Of a stretch of 64,000 bases of DNA, positions 8,943-18,843 are shown piece by piece. A program made the position numbers and the translations under genes. A model generated the notes under the pieces. It saw only the letters and a list, made by a program, of their open reading frames with translations, was not told the origin of the DNA and did not search any database. The DNA comes from Pseudoalteromonas luteoviolacea (GTDB taxonomy: Bacteria > Pseudomonadota > Gammaproteobacteria > Enterobacterales > Alteromonadaceae). Position 1 is the stretch's first letter. The number at the start of each line of letters is the position of its first letter. Where the stretch lies: assembly GCF_001750165.1 (NCBI RefSeq), contig NZ_CP015411.1, positions 3,004,001 through 3,068,000 of the forward strand, in the 5' to 3' direction.

Positions 8943-9695
8943 TTAACCCGCACGCAATGCCAAAATAGATGCGATGTCATCCGTGTCTTCAAACTGGTTT
9001 AAGCTTTCATTTTGGGTCTCAATTGCAACAATTGACATTCTATCCGCCAACTCGTTACCTTCAATTCCGACATGTCCATTTACATGATGTACATTAACGG
9101 TTGAGGCAATTTCTTGGTATATCGCAAAGGCGGGTTGAATAATGTCTAAGTTTTTTATTTCACCACCTGATTTAACCCAGCCTTTCTTTTGCCAGCCGCT
9201 CGCCCATTTAGTGATACAATCTATCGAGTACTTTGAGTCACAAAAAATGCCTACCGACTGACCGTTTTCCAGCTTGCTCTTGGCTATGTGCAACGCTTGA
9301 TTTAAACCGCGTAACTCTGCGGTATTATTTGTCCCAACGGGCTCATACAACCCATACCAAAGCTCGCTTAAAGCGTTATCTTGATATATGGCAATACCCG
9401 TTCCAGCCTCGCCGGGATTAGGATCACACGCACCATCAGTGAAGATTTTTATATCATACGGCAACGAGTTAATTTGGGCTTGTGACAACGGGCTAGACTT
9501 AGATGTCTTATTGGATTTATTGATTTTCTCTTTAAACTCAGCCTTTCCGCCAAATGCAGCTTCGGCCTCAGCTAAGCTTGAAAACGATTTAAACTTGGCC
9601 CCTGCAAAACCATCAACTAAAGCCTGACACTTTGACCACGTATCAAAGATCCCTTTTTCCCGACCTTTCCAAACAACATAATATTTTTTAGCCAA
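8943..9695 (-). CDS. Ribonuclease H with N-terminal viroplasmin (hybrid-binding) domain
   Basis: 250 residues. Residues 3-48 (YYVVWKGREKGIF, then A-x-F-K-S-F-x-S-L-A-E-A-E-A-A-F) are the viroplasmin/hybrid-binding domain known from eukaryotic RNase H1. Residues 80-225 form the RNase H fold with T-D-G-A-C-D-P-N-P-G, the Glu in N-N-T-A-E-L-R-G, the Asp in F-C-D-S-K-Y-S, H-V-N-G-H-V-G and the final Asp in G-N-E-L-A-D-R. All carboxylates of the active site are present, so it should cleave RNA in RNA-DNA hybrids. The start is a TTG with AGGAGAATAGC in front. It is probably a second RNase H beside housekeeping RnhA. Confidence 0.9.
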   Translation of the reverse strand: MAKKYYVVWKGREKGIFDTWSKCQALVDGFAGAKFKSFSSLAEAEAAFGGKAEFKEKINKSNKTSKSSPLSQAQINSLPYDIKIFTDGACDPNPGEAGTGIAIYQDNALSELWYGLYEPVGTNNTAELRGLNQALHIAKSKLENGQSVGIFCDSKYSIDCITKWASGWQKKGWVKSGGEIKNLDIIQPAFAIYQEIASTVNVHHVNGHVGIEGNELADRMSIVAIETQNESLNQFEDTDDIASILALRAG

Positions 9696-10036
9696 GCTAT
9701 TCTCCTAACGCCTTCAACTTATAGCGCCGTGCCTAACAGCGAACGTAAAAATAAGTAATTAAGAATGGCAGTGTACGGTAAAAATACGTCAAAGGTAAGT
9801 CTCCGAATACGTCTAAATACGGAACCAATACGTGCTTTACCCAGCACTTAGTGCAAATTTAAAGCTAAGACGTATGTAAATGAGACATGGTTTCAACTTT
9901 CGATACGTAGTGGCACTTATCTAACCAATATCGACACTTAAAAGCTTCTCAGAGCCCAGCAACAGGTAAACAACAAGATTAAAACCTGCCAATCATCAAG
10001 CTTTAACCTCGTTAAGAAATAACAATGCTTACAACA
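9696..10036. other. Intergenic, nothing recognised
   Basis: 341 bases between two minus-strand genes. ATACGT occurs several times but without regular spacing. No open frame with a ribosome site and no strong hairpin were seen. Confidence 0.5.
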
Positions 10037-10894
10037 TTACATTTTAGGCCTCAACTGCTCAATAACCTTAGCATCTATCCACATGATATCTGAATCATCT
10101 TCACTGAACTTCCGATTAAAGAATAAATACTTCCCATCAGGAGAAACCACTGCCCCAGTATCTGGTCCCGGTGTATTAATTTTATCTCCTAAGTTAATAG
10201 CTTCACTCCACACACCATCTTTAATTTGAAAACTGATATATAGATCTGTTTTTCCATATCCACCTTCCCGCTCACTATCCCAAATTATGTAGCTTTCATC
10301 TGGGGCAACAAATGGGTGAGCAGTCCACTTACCAGAGTTAATCTGTTTACCAAAAGCTTTTGGCGTCTCACGCTTGCCATTAATTAACCTTGAATAACGG
10401 ATCGTCCCCGTCACTTCACGCTCATCAAATATGTAAGTACCATTAGAAGAGACACTCAATACCATGATTGGAATATCTTTAAACGCCGCACCTAGACTTT
10501 TTGGCTCTGACCAGCCTTTGTCTGTGCGCACTCTGTAGGTATTACCAGAGTGCATTGTTTTCCCATCCGGTGATATAGAACCCCCAATACCGGAATCAAG
10601 TACCTGTTCATGCCATTGCCCATCAACGAGTTTAAGCATCATTTTTGTGCTGGTTCTCGCTTTACGATTATTTCTCGTAAAATAATATTCTTTCATATCA
10701 GGTGTAAACCAGCCGGTCCAATCTCGATGTTCTTTAGATACAATATCCGGCGCAAATACTTCTGGAGTCATCCCCGGAGGCGTTTGCCCAAAATAAGGAC
10801 CTTCGATCGAAGGTAATTTGTTTTTAGAATATACTGCATTACTGAAAGCGACAGCTAAAAGTACCAAAGGGATTGAATGATAAACTAGCTTCAT
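10037..10894 (-). CDS. PD40/TolB-like beta-propeller exported protein (paralogue 2)
   Basis: 285 residues from an ATG preceded by AAGGAAAAATA. The signal peptide (MKLVYHSIPLVLLAVAFSNA) leads into G-P-Y-F-G-Q-T-P-P-G-M-T-P-E-V-F-A-P-D-I-V-S, nearly the same opening as the gene at 6796. Blades are marked by W-F-T-P-D-M-K-E-Y-Y-F-T, S-I-S-P-D-G-K-T and V-V-S-P-D-G-K-Y-L-F-F. The closeness of the opening motif and the shared length show common descent. It should fold as a five- or six-bladed propeller outside the cytoplasm. Ligand unknown. Confidence 0.75.
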   Translation of the reverse strand: MKLVYHSIPLVLLAVAFSNAVYSKNKLPSIEGPYFGQTPPGMTPEVFAPDIVSKEHRDWTGWFTPDMKEYYFTRNNRKARTSTKMMLKLVDGQWHEQVLDSGIGGSISPDGKTMHSGNTYRVRTDKGWSEPKSLGAAFKDIPIMVLSVSSNGTYIFDEREVTGTIRYSRLINGKRETPKAFGKQINSGKWTAHPFVAPDESYIIWDSEREGGYGKTDLYISFQIKDGVWSEAINLGDKINTPGPDTGAVVSPDGKYLFFNRKFSEDDSDIMWIDAKVIEQLRPKM

Positions 10895-11830
10895 TATTTT
10901 TCCTTACTGTAGGCTCGATAAACTATCTAATTGGCGTTTATCTCGATTAAACTCACTACCAAACTAACGAATTCGACCATTGAATACCTTACCTGCACAT
11001 GACTTCTAAGTGATTTTTTCTGAAATCAACTGACATTAAACACATAATAGAAAGTTAAAAATAAGCTTTTAATTCATAATCTTAATCTACTTTAACTTAT
11101 GAGTCGCATGAAAAAACCTAGCGTGAACTACTAAAAACTGTGACCATTTCATATCCGCTTCTCACACTTTTACCCTCATAGTTGGAAGCGTATTATTTGC
11201 GCTTTTATACTGAACATGTTTTCAATTAAAATAAAATGCGCCCATACTTAGTGTGAATGTGCCAGTTTCAAACTCCCCTCGACAGAGACAACCTTTAGAA
11301 CAAATAATTTGGTCACCATTTTGAGGGGTTAATATTAAAAACAAGCTTTATTTTGAATTGATATGACTTTGTGCCGCATCGCACTGAATGCTAACCATAA
11401 ACACTGCATAAAATATAAGTCATGGGTAATTTGCTAGACTCATATCTAGCCTTTTCCAAAGCTATGAGGCTGTTTACCTTAAACAACCCCAGCATTTTTT
11501 AACACTCCGTAAACGCCATGGGTATCCTGTTCAAAGCCATAAATCACAACCAGCTTCATTGTGATTCAAGGTAATGATTATAATAATGAAACAACACTAA
11601 GTTCTACTTACGCACAAGACCTACAAACCGCCCCATTCTGGCGCTACAATATAAAATGCTTTCACACGCTATTGTTGTCTAATTATACTTACCAACTACA
11701 TTGAAAAAACAAAACACTGGCACACAGTCCCTAACCAATTTGCTGTAAAAACCATCATATATCACTCATCGCACTTCTTAATACCTAAGTATTTTTTATG
11801 TTATCTATGGGAGACAGCAACAACTAAAGA
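10895..11830. other. Long intergenic region, nothing recognised
   Basis: 936 bases between divergent genes. It must hold promoters for both sides. I found no convincing open frame, no RNA gene and no mobile end. Several AT-rich stretches upstream of the M20 gene could be promoters, but none stands out. Its length suggests decayed genes beyond recognition or an undetected small RNA. Confidence 0.5.
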
Positions 11831-13144
11831 ATGAGAAAGGAAATGAATAAAATAACAAAGACTATCGGGTTGTCAGTATTACTCACAGGCTTAACTAACA
11901 ACGCAATTGCTTCGTCTGACCATATTAAATTATTAAAAGCAGTGGAGCCTAAAGTTATCGACTGGCGTAGAGATATTCACCAAAACCCAGAACTTGGTAA
12001 TAGAGAAGTACGCACAGCAGCCAAAGTGGCAGACCACCTAAAAAAGTTAGGTATGCAAGTCGAAACACAAGTAGCTCACACAGGTGTAGTTGGCTTTCTC
12101 AAGGGCGCAAAACCTGGCCCGACTATTATGTTACGAGCAGATATGGATGCATTACCCGTTACTGAAAAAACAAATCTCCCGTTTAGTTCAACCAAAACCA
12201 CAAATTATCGCGGCGTAGATGTGGGTATCATGCACGCTTGTGGTCACGATACACATGTCGCAATGCTGATGGGTGCTGCAGAAGTACTTGCAAACATGCA
12301 AAATGAGCTTGCGGGTAATGTCATGTTTGTTTTTCAACCTGCTGAAGAAGGTGCACCAGAAGGCGAAGAAGGGGGTGCTGAGTTGATGTTAAAAGAAGGG
12401 ATCTTTAAAAGGCATCAACCTGACGTCGCCTTTGGACTACATATCACTTCTAAACTCAATGTTGGCCAAATCGGCTATCGTAGTGGACCGACAATGGCCA
12501 GTGCAGATAGGTTCGAAATCACGGTCAAGGGCGAGCAAACTCATGGTTCAACTCCTTGGGCTGGTGCAGACCCTATCGCAGCGGCTGCGCAAGTTGTTTC
12601 AGGGGTCAATCATATCGTGAGTCGTCAAATTAATATCACAAAAGAGCCTGCAATCGTTTCGTTTGGTAAAATCTCTGGTGGCGTTCGAAATAATATTATT
12701 CCAGAAGAAGTTAATATGGTAGGCACGATCCGTAACTTCGATATGGATAACAGACAGCAAATCTTCGAAAGAATAAAACACACAGCGGAGCATATTGCCC
12801 AAGCCTCGGGAAATAAAGCGGAAGTCGTTATAAAAGAAGGTTATCCCGTTACAGTCAATGACCCCGCCTTAACAGATAAAATGCTTCCTTCACTTGCAAA
12901 AGTGGTTGGTAGACATGGACTCATTGAAATGCCAAAAGTCACAGGTGCAGAAGACTTTTCTTTTTATGCGATGGAGGTACCTGGCTTATTTGTATTTTTA
13001 GGGGGAACCCCTAAAGGGACTCACCCAAAGGACGCCGCGAGTAATCACTCACCCTACTTCTTTGCAGACGAATCTGCATTTAAGTTGGGCACTCGCGCTT
13101 TAACTGAATTTACATTGGACTACATGGCTCAATCAAGTCAATAA
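11831..13144 (+). CDS. M20-family amidohydrolase (N-acyl amino acid hydrolase type), exported
   Basis: 437 residues with a signal peptide (KITKTIGLSVLLTGLTNNAIA). It is a zinc/manganese aminoacylase-carboxypeptidase of the M20D group: D-W-R-R-D-I-H-Q-N-P-E-L-G near the start, R-A-D-M-D-A-L-P, the metal-binding M-H-A-C-G-H-D-T-H, the catalytic glutamates in Q-P-A-E-E-G, and G-A-E-D-F-S-F-Y near the C-terminus. The lid dimerisation domain sits at about residues 210-320. It likely removes acyl groups from N-acyl amino acids, such as hippurate-like compounds, in the periplasm. A second ATG four codons later is possible, but AAGGA then lies too close. It ends at a strong bidirectional terminator. 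Confidence 0.88.
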   Translation: MRKEMNKITKTIGLSVLLTGLTNNAIASSDHIKLLKAVEPKVIDWRRDIHQNPELGNREVRTAAKVADHLKKLGMQVETQVAHTGVVGFLKGAKPGPTIMLRADMDALPVTEKTNLPFSSTKTTNYRGVDVGIMHACGHDTHVAMLMGAAEVLANMQNELAGNVMFVFQPAEEGAPEGEEGGAELMLKEGIFKRHQPDVAFGLHITSKLNVGQIGYRSGPTMASADRFEITVKGEQTHGSTPWAGADPIAAAAQVVSGVNHIVSRQINITKEPAIVSFGKISGGVRNNIIPEEVNMVGTIRNFDMDNRQQIFERIKHTAEHIAQASGNKAEVVIKEGYPVTVNDPALTDKMLPSLAKVVGRHGLIEMPKVTGAEDFSFYAMEVPGLFVFLGGTPKGTHPKDAASNHSPYFFADESAFKLGTRALTEFTLDYMAQSSQ

Positions 13145-13168
13145 CCCCGCTATCTCCAATGCCAGATA

Positions 13169-13208
13169 TTAAGTGAGTTGAGCGCAGTAAGCGTATCAAC
13201 TCACTTAA
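13169..13208. terminator. Bidirectional hairpin terminator
   Basis: TTAAGTGAGTTGA (13169-13181) and TCAACTCACTTAA (13196-13208) form a perfect 13-bp stem with a 14-base loop. It sits between the convergent M20 and ion-channel genes, ending 24 bases after the M20 stop and 6 bases before the channel stop on the other strand. Confidence 0.85.
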
Positions 13209-13213
13209 ATACA

Positions 13214-13996
13214 TTAGTCGTTTTTACTTTGCTTCAAAAGCTCATCCAGCTTTGCCTCAAGGCGAACAATATCTTCTTTGGTCGCAGACAATTTCTCTGT
13301 TTTTACTTCTTCTTCGTGCATCACCTGCATCGCGTCGACAATAATACCAATAAAAAGATTTAACACTGCGAAGCTAGTAATAATGATAAATGGCACAAAA
13401 AACAGCCAAGATTCAGGAAATAGCTCCATCGTGGGCCTCACTATTCCCATGGACCAACTTTCCAACGTCATAACTTGGAAAAGTGTATACGCTGATGCGC
13501 CAAGACTACCAAACCACTCTTGCATATTTGGGTCTGGATGCTGACCGAACAGCTTCGTGGTTAAAACCGCTGAAACATAAAAAACAATACCAAGTACACC
13601 AATAACAGATGCCATTCCTGGTAATGAATGACCCAAAGCCCCTATCACTCTTCGCATCTGTGGCACAATTGAGAACAACCTCAACACTCTGAGGATCCTG
13701 AATGCACGTAAAACGGAAAGCGCTCCGCCCGCAGGGATCCAAGAGATCGCAACGATAATAAAATCGAAACAATTCCAACCAGATTTAAAAAACTTAAGTC
13801 GATAAACAATCAGTTTAAGTAATAACTCGGTAGTAAAAATCAGTAAGATAACCGTATCTATTTTATGCAACAATGATGCATTGTCTTTGCCAAACTGAGT
13901 TGTCTCAAGACCAAGTGTTACGGCATTGAACAAAATCACTGCTATTAGAAAGTTTTGAAATAACTTAGCTTCTACTAAAGATGTCAGTTTTGACAT
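13214..13996 (-). CDS. NavAb/NaChBac-type voltage-gated sodium channel
   Basis: About 260 residues, one six-helix subunit that should assemble as a homotetramer in the inner membrane. The S4 voltage sensor shows arginines every third residue (LSVLRAFRILRVLRLF, about residues 93-108). The selectivity filter is T-L-E-S-W-S-M-G, identical to the NavAb core, followed by the long S6 helix and a C-terminal coiled coil (ATKEDIVRLEAKLDELLKQ) that holds the tetramer. Every part of a working channel is present. I chose the ATG giving MSKLTSLVEA; the frame stays open to a TTG 18 codons upstream. Such channels help motility and pH or sodium homeostasis in marine and alkaliphilic bacteria. Confidence 0.93.
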   Translation of the reverse strand: MSKLTSLVEAKLFQNFLIAVILFNAVTLGLETTQFGKDNASLLHKIDTVILLIFTTELLLKLIVYRLKFFKSGWNCFDFIIVAISWIPAGGALSVLRAFRILRVLRLFSIVPQMRRVIGALGHSLPGMASVIGVLGIVFYVSAVLTTKLFGQHPDPNMQEWFGSLGASAYTLFQVMTLESWSMGIVRPTMELFPESWLFFVPFIIITSFAVLNLFIGIIVDAMQVMHEEEVKTEKLSATKEDIVRLEAKLDELLKQSKND

Positions 13997-14299
13997 AAAA
14001 TTATTTGAAGGTGTCACAATTATAGTTTTAATGATATGAATAAAACTCAATCTTTTAATTAAACGGTTTATTTGTCAAGAACAAAGTGGGGAAAACAAAT
14101 GCTTGTAGCCCGTCTGAAATGAAAGGGCCAAAATTCATACAGAAAAAGACCTAACTTAAATGTATATGTAATATAAAATACCAAATCAGACTTCAAAGCT
14201 TTATCGAAAAAACTCAACAATATCTGTTCGAAAACCCGAAATCAGCTGAAAGTGACAGCGTTCACTTTTACTTTTCACTATGTGAGTTTAACATTCAAT

Positions 14300-14797
14300 T
14301 CAAAGCGTAAGCTGCATTTCAATAAGCTGATGTCCACATACAGCTTCCACTTCTTTAATAAACTTAAATCCTAACTTTTCATAAAATTGCCTCAAATAGC
14401 TATGCGCTTGAATCTTAATTGAGGCTATATTCAGCGTCTTCGCGTGTTCAATTAATGCGCTTACTACCGTCGTCGCAATACCTTGAGAGCGATGAGCCTT
14501 TAATACTGCAACTCTGGTCATAGAAGACTGTTGGTTAGCCCCCAATGTCAAACGTGCTGTAGCAACAGCTTTCCCTTTAGTGCTGACAAGTACATGAAGA
14601 GATTCATCATCTAAACCATCATGGTCTAGCTCTGTCGCAATATGCTGTTCTTTAGTAAACACCTCATAACGTATATTACATGCGTGTTCAATCAACTCAC
14701 GGCCAGTGCCTATGACCAGCTCATACTCATCTATACTCACCACACCGGAGTGCTTCCCTCCAGAGTCATGGCAAATTTTTTGAACTCTTACTGCCAT
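14300..14797 (-). CDS. GNAT-family N-acetyltransferase
   Basis: 165 residues. The acetyl-CoA fold is shown by A-T-A-R-L-T-L, then M-T-R-V-A-V-L-K-A-H-R-S-Q-G-I-A (motif A, with the pyrophosphate-binding loop R-S-Q-G-I-A near residue 102) and L-R-Q-F-Y-E-K-L-G-F-K (motif B). The N-terminal I-R-Y-E-V-F-T-K-E-Q and E-L-D-H-D-G-L-D-D-E-S resemble ElaA/YjcF-like members. The substrate is unknown. The family is usually cytoplasmic. The gene has no operon partner. Confidence 0.85.
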   Translation of the reverse strand: MAVRVQKICHDSGGKHSGVVSIDEYELVIGTGRELIEHACNIRYEVFTKEQHIATELDHDGLDDESLHVLVSTKGKAVATARLTLGANQQSSMTRVAVLKAHRSQGIATTVVSALIEHAKTLNIASIKIQAHSYLRQFYEKLGFKFIKEVEAVCGHQLIEMQLTL

Positions 14798-15180
14798 AAT
14801 TTATGCACCTAGATATCCTTAGCATTATCATCAGCTATATTGCCAAAAAGCTAATTGAAGCCCTTATATTATTTTGACTACAATTCAATCATCTTTTTAC
14901 AAGGTCTTCAATAGTCAAGGATAAACAAGATAAATTACACGCAAAAACCTTCGCTTAAATAATCAACAAAACCATAAATATTTACATGCAATCAACCCAT
15001 AATTACACATTGCAAATATAAAGACCATTATATTTTATTTACATAAAAAATATAAAAACACCTTTATTTAACACCTGGTTATACTTAAGACAGAATATAT
15101 TTTATTTAGATATAATAAGTTGATAAAAAATTTCGTTCATGGCATATATTAAAAATTAGATTCATCTTAAAGGAGTTGTC
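14798..15180. other. Intergenic, very AT-rich promoter region
   Basis: 383 bases between divergent genes, extremely AT-rich in the right half. It must contain promoters for both flanking genes. No open frame or hairpin was found. Confidence 0.5.
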
Positions 15181-16332
15181 GTGATTAATCGTATACTTTT
15201 ATTAATCTCAGTATTATCGCTAACGGCCTGCTCAAGTACTAACACTTCACCTGTTGCCAAAATCTCCCCCGTCACCGAACTTATGAGCAGTCACGCTTTT
15301 GAAGAGTTACCTACAATAACAGAGCAGAAAATCTTTGACCTACCGCAATACGAAAGAGACAAATTCTTAGCTTTTTACAATAAGGAGTTAGAACAAGGCG
15401 TGAGACCGGACAAAGCCATCTTTAGATATCTTGAAAATCGTTTAGATAACTTTACTTTTGATGGTGAGACTTTGACAGCGCAAGAGTCCTTAGAAAGAAA
15501 TGAAGGCAACTGCATTTCGTTGGCAATACTCACGCAAGCCTATGCCTCCTTAGCTAAGGTAGACACGACCTTTATTGAAGTGGGCACTATGCCAGTATTT
15601 CGTAAAAACCAAGACACTATCTTAATTTCCAACCACTTTCGTACCAAGCTATTAGCACCAAAGAAGACCTTAGAACCAGACGCATTTGTCATCCTACGAG
15701 CTGGCACCGTCGTTGATTATTTCCCTGCCCAAGATAGCTTTTTTATAAATAACGCTACTTATCAAGACCTAGTTTCAAAATATTATGCGAACAAAGCAGT
15801 TGATGCTCTACTTAGCCAGCAGTTTAATCAAAGCTATAGCTTACTTAAAAAAGCCTTACAATATAGGCCTTATCACCCTGAACTCATTAATATTGCGGCT
15901 ATATTGCATCGCAGAAATGGGCAAATCAAGCAAGCTAATGCTATTTATCAATATGCGTTAGAAAATCAACTTACAAGCCAAAACTTGCTATCAAACTATC
16001 TAGTAATCGCAAGAGATCAGTCTGATACTTCACTAATAAGCCACTTAGAAAGCCTGCTAGATAGCAACGTATCAACACCGTTTGATAAAATTCAATTAGC
16101 GCGAAGAGCTGTTGATAAAGGCCAATATAAAAAAGCAATCAAACAGTTAGAAGAGGTCATTTCTGAAACGCCCTATATCCCTGAGCCCTACTTTGAATTA
16201 GCAAAGCTTTACCACACACAAGGTGATAGAGACAAAACTGTTCAGTTTCTAGCTAAGGCGGCTGAAAAGTCATCCGACCCTGAAAAACGCACTTTGTTCC
16301 AAGCCAAAAGAGATTCAATCACCCAAAGATAA
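15181..16332 (+). CDS. Lipoprotein with transglutaminase-like domain and TPR repeats
   Basis: 383 residues from a GTG with AAAGGAGTTGTC upstream. The lipobox L-T-A-C at about residue 17 follows a short hydrophobic leader. Residues 85-175 contain Q-E-S-L-E-R-N-E-G-N-C-I-S-L-A-I-L, a transglutaminase-like nucleophile segment (G-N-C with a following helix) as in exported Cys-His proteins paired with TPR tails. From about residue 200 the protein is helical, with at least four TPR-like units ending E-P-Y-F-E-L-A-K-L-Y-H-T-Q-G-D. It is probably membrane-anchored in the periplasm. Whether it is an active enzyme is unclear because I cannot fix the His and Asp partners. Confidence 0.75.
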   Translation: MINRILLLISVLSLTACSSTNTSPVAKISPVTELMSSHAFEELPTITEQKIFDLPQYERDKFLAFYNKELEQGVRPDKAIFRYLENRLDNFTFDGETLTAQESLERNEGNCISLAILTQAYASLAKVDTTFIEVGTMPVFRKNQDTILISNHFRTKLLAPKKTLEPDAFVILRAGTVVDYFPAQDSFFINNATYQDLVSKYYANKAVDALLSQQFNQSYSLLKKALQYRPYHPELINIAAILHRRNGQIKQANAIYQYALENQLTSQNLLSNYLVIARDQSDTSLISHLESLLDSNVSTPFDKIQLARRAVDKGQYKKAIKQLEEVISETPYIPEPYFELAKLYHTQGDRDKTVQFLAKAAEKSSDPEKRTLFQAKRDSITQR

Positions 16333-16441
16333 CAGCCAAAAATAATCTAGAAAGCTTTGACGAGGCAAACATCATCAAATGTGCACAACGGACTAAAAAC
16401 CACCGTGCACACTTCTATTAAATTAAGTCAAATTACTCAGT

Positions 16442-16990
16442 TTAGTCATCACAAAAAACAACTTTAAACAGACTAACACTTTTCTCGCTTAAACATGTCT
16501 CACTGCTTGATGCTTCTTTTGTTTTGGCCAAGTAGTAGATTGCTGCATTTTGATTTTTTCTTAAGTTTAAGGAACTGATCAAGCTCTGGCCATCATCTGC
16601 ATATTGATTAAAAATAGTGCCATGTACTACGTTTAAAATATAAGTCTTACCTTCATCAAAGGTAAACTTTTCCGAGTCAAGGTGAACGCCCTTATTAGAC
16701 TTGCCAAAACCTCTATAATAAATGGTGTTTTCACCTGCTGGTACTTCAAATGTTGTGTGTTCATCGTAAAAAACTTTACCGACTAAGTCCCCATCCATTG
16801 AAAGGCTAAAAGCAACGTCCCCAAGCTGAAGACCTGACATTCTATAGTATATATAGACTCGCGCTTTCCCCTCAGAAACTGGCTTCAATTCAAAATTATT
16901 TACCGCTTGCTCAATCTCCAGTTCACTCGGGCCAGATACACATCCAGTTAAAAACAAGCTTGCAAGCAAAAATAACACTTTAATTTTCAT
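16442..16990 (-). CDS. DUF2846 lipoprotein
   Basis: 182 residues. The lipobox L-T-G-C lies at residue 17. After a helical linker come G-K-A-R-V-Y-I-Y-Y-R, a beta strand with F-S-L-S-M-D-G, T-T-F-E-V-P-A-G-E-N-T and F-D-E-G-K-T-Y-I-L, the DUF2846 beta-sandwich pattern. Function is unknown; members are anchored lipoproteins. A second family member lies at 41320-41793 with the same leader layout. The C-terminal 35 residues carry two extra cysteines (in E-T-C-L-S and V-F-C-D-D) and are absent from the second copy. Confidence 0.75.
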   Translation of the reverse strand: MKIKVLFLLASLFLTGCVSGPSELEIEQAVNNFELKPVSEGKARVYIYYRMSGLQLGDVAFSLSMDGDLVGKVFYDEHTTFEVPAGENTIYYRGFGKSNKGVHLDSEKFTFDEGKTYILNVVHGTIFNQYADDGQSLISSLNLRKNQNAAIYYLAKTKEASSSETCLSEKSVSLFKVVFCDD

Positions 16991-17178
16991 ATACTACTCC
17001 AACATTAACACCGTTCTACAACCAAAATTTAATCCAAATTTTGAGCGCACGGATCCTACATTAATCATTTGGGCTAAATCAAATTAAAATAATGGAGTTA
17101 TATTTATATGATGATGTCACTCTATTTTGAAAAAGTCCGTTTCTTATACTTTGGTATATAAAGCATTTGTTTGATAAC

Positions 17179-18768
17179 TCAATTAAGCTGCTCCTTTACC
17201 TTTGGCATAATTCGCCTGCTCACAGGTAAAGCGTCACCAGTAGTTAATATGAGGTTACCGCCACCTGACGGCAACTTTTCTAGTGACTGAATAAAGCGTT
17301 TATTAACAATATATGAGCGATGAACCCTCAAAAATGTAGCCGATAGTTTATTTTCCATTGTCGCAAGCCCTTCATTGTGAAGAAGACACCTCCCATCAGA
17401 AAGCATGACCTCCACATAATCTCGCGCCCCCTTTACAAAGCATATACCGTCACTGGATACCCACTCAATCTTGCCTGATAGATTTAATTTAATTTTTGAA
17501 GGTTGTTGCTGCTCTTTATATTCATCTAATGCATGCTGCAATCGCTGTGCGTTAGACTGTGCTTGTAGCTTCAGTGATTTCTCTGTTTTATAAGCAACAG
17601 CATGTTGAATAAAGAAAAACACCATCAGCGCAGCCACAAAGTAATAATAATATATGTCTAAAAAGGCATTTGGCTTTACAACAATGGCAGCAGAGAAAAT
17701 AAACAAAGCAATGGCATGCTTCATTGCAAATGGGTGTCTTTGATATGCTTCATACACCGTAATTAATAAACATATCGCTGCAGGTAGTTGAAAAGCCAGT
17801 ACCGTCTTATCTTCTATTGCCGTACCAAAATAAACAATAGCCAGCGTTATCGACATTGAAATAGCAAACCATACCCATTGATTATTTTTCACAAAACTAC
17901 GTATTGTATAAAGCAATAAACACTGCCCACTAAGCATGCTTAGCAATAAGATCGCCAACAACCTCATATCTTGATATGAATATTCGTAAGATATCAGCCC
18001 TCTAGATACTTCAATCAGCAATTGGAGTGCAACAACCAAAGCAAACATAGGTAATAAAACGTTGCGCATCCCCTTAGATTGAAGTACTGCCAATGCGCAA
18101 GAAAAAGCAAAACCAATCACCAATACCCCCAAAGGAATGAAGGACGGCAAATAGTTACGTAACACAATATCTTGAGGAGACTCATAATGCGTGATAATCG
18201 CAAACGATATAAAGTCGCTTAATTGAGACCTGCTGTTATGTGCCGAAAGCTTGATCACCAGCTCATTTTGTCGTGGTTTAATCAGCTCTTTCGGTACGTA
18301 GACTACTGTATCCATCACACCTTGCACTTCATCTTCTTTTGAAATTGCAGGACGCCCATTACGGCCGATTAACTGCCCATTTAAATAAAACTCCCCAGAT
18401 GCTTTGGCAGAAAAAAACAGCCCTAACGGTGTGTCGATAAGCTCTGGTAATTCCAGTTCAAAAGATGCACCTATCCAAATGAGTTTATTGCTAGGCTCGA
18501 CTTTATCTAGCGATACTTGATCACACTTTTGCTCAAAAAAATTCGCAACTGTCAGTTCGCCAATATCGTCATAACAAACCGTAACCTTTTGAATAAAATA
18601 CTTATTAAAGTTATCAGCATTGACTTTATGAGAAATAAAAAGCAAAGCAAGGACAAAAAATAGCACTGTTTTCAGCGTATTGTTTGAAAACCACCACTGC
18701 TTTGCACTGATTGAGAAAAATCTATAATACCTCACTGCCACTTGCAGAAAATACCCTACCGCTTGCAT
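17179..18768 (-). CDS. Membrane-bound LytTR-type transcriptional regulator
   Basis: 529 residues. Layout: an N-terminal membrane helix (residues 34-48), a periplasmic beta domain of about 150 residues with G-E-F-Y-L-N-G-Q-L-I-G-R-N-G, six or seven membrane helices (about 205-395), a short coiled coil, and a C-terminal LytTR DNA-binding domain (W-V-S-S-D-G...D-Y-V-E-V, then F-L-R-V-H-R-S-Y-I-V-N and L-P-V-S-R-R). It resembles 7TMR-DISM-like sensors fused directly to a DNA-binding domain, so it may sense a periplasmic ligand and act on DNA without phosphorelay. It is divergent from the serine hydrolase at 18844, with only 75 bases between, suggesting that gene is its target. No clear ribosome site before the ATG. 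Confidence 0.85.
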   Translation of the reverse strand: MQAVGYFLQVAVRYYRFFSISAKQWWFSNNTLKTVLFFVLALLFISHKVNADNFNKYFIQKVTVCYDDIGELTVANFFEQKCDQVSLDKVEPSNKLIWIGASFELELPELIDTPLGLFFSAKASGEFYLNGQLIGRNGRPAISKEDEVQGVMDTVVYVPKELIKPRQNELVIKLSAHNSRSQLSDFISFAIITHYESPQDIVLRNYLPSFIPLGVLVIGFAFSCALAVLQSKGMRNVLLPMFALVVALQLLIEVSRGLISYEYSYQDMRLLAILLLSMLSGQCLLLYTIRSFVKNNQWVWFAISMSITLAIVYFGTAIEDKTVLAFQLPAAICLLITVYEAYQRHPFAMKHAIALFIFSAAIVVKPNAFLDIYYYYFVAALMVFFFIQHAVAYKTEKSLKLQAQSNAQRLQHALDEYKEQQQPSKIKLNLSGKIEWVSSDGICFVKGARDYVEVMLSDGRCLLHNEGLATMENKLSATFLRVHRSYIVNKRFIQSLEKLPSGGGNLILTTGDALPVSRRIMPKVKEQLN

Positions 18769-18843
18769 ATAAGTACTAGAAAAATAAGAAGTAATTGTTA
18801 ATGTCCTTACTAATGAATAAACTGCTTTTATGGGCGAATATTA

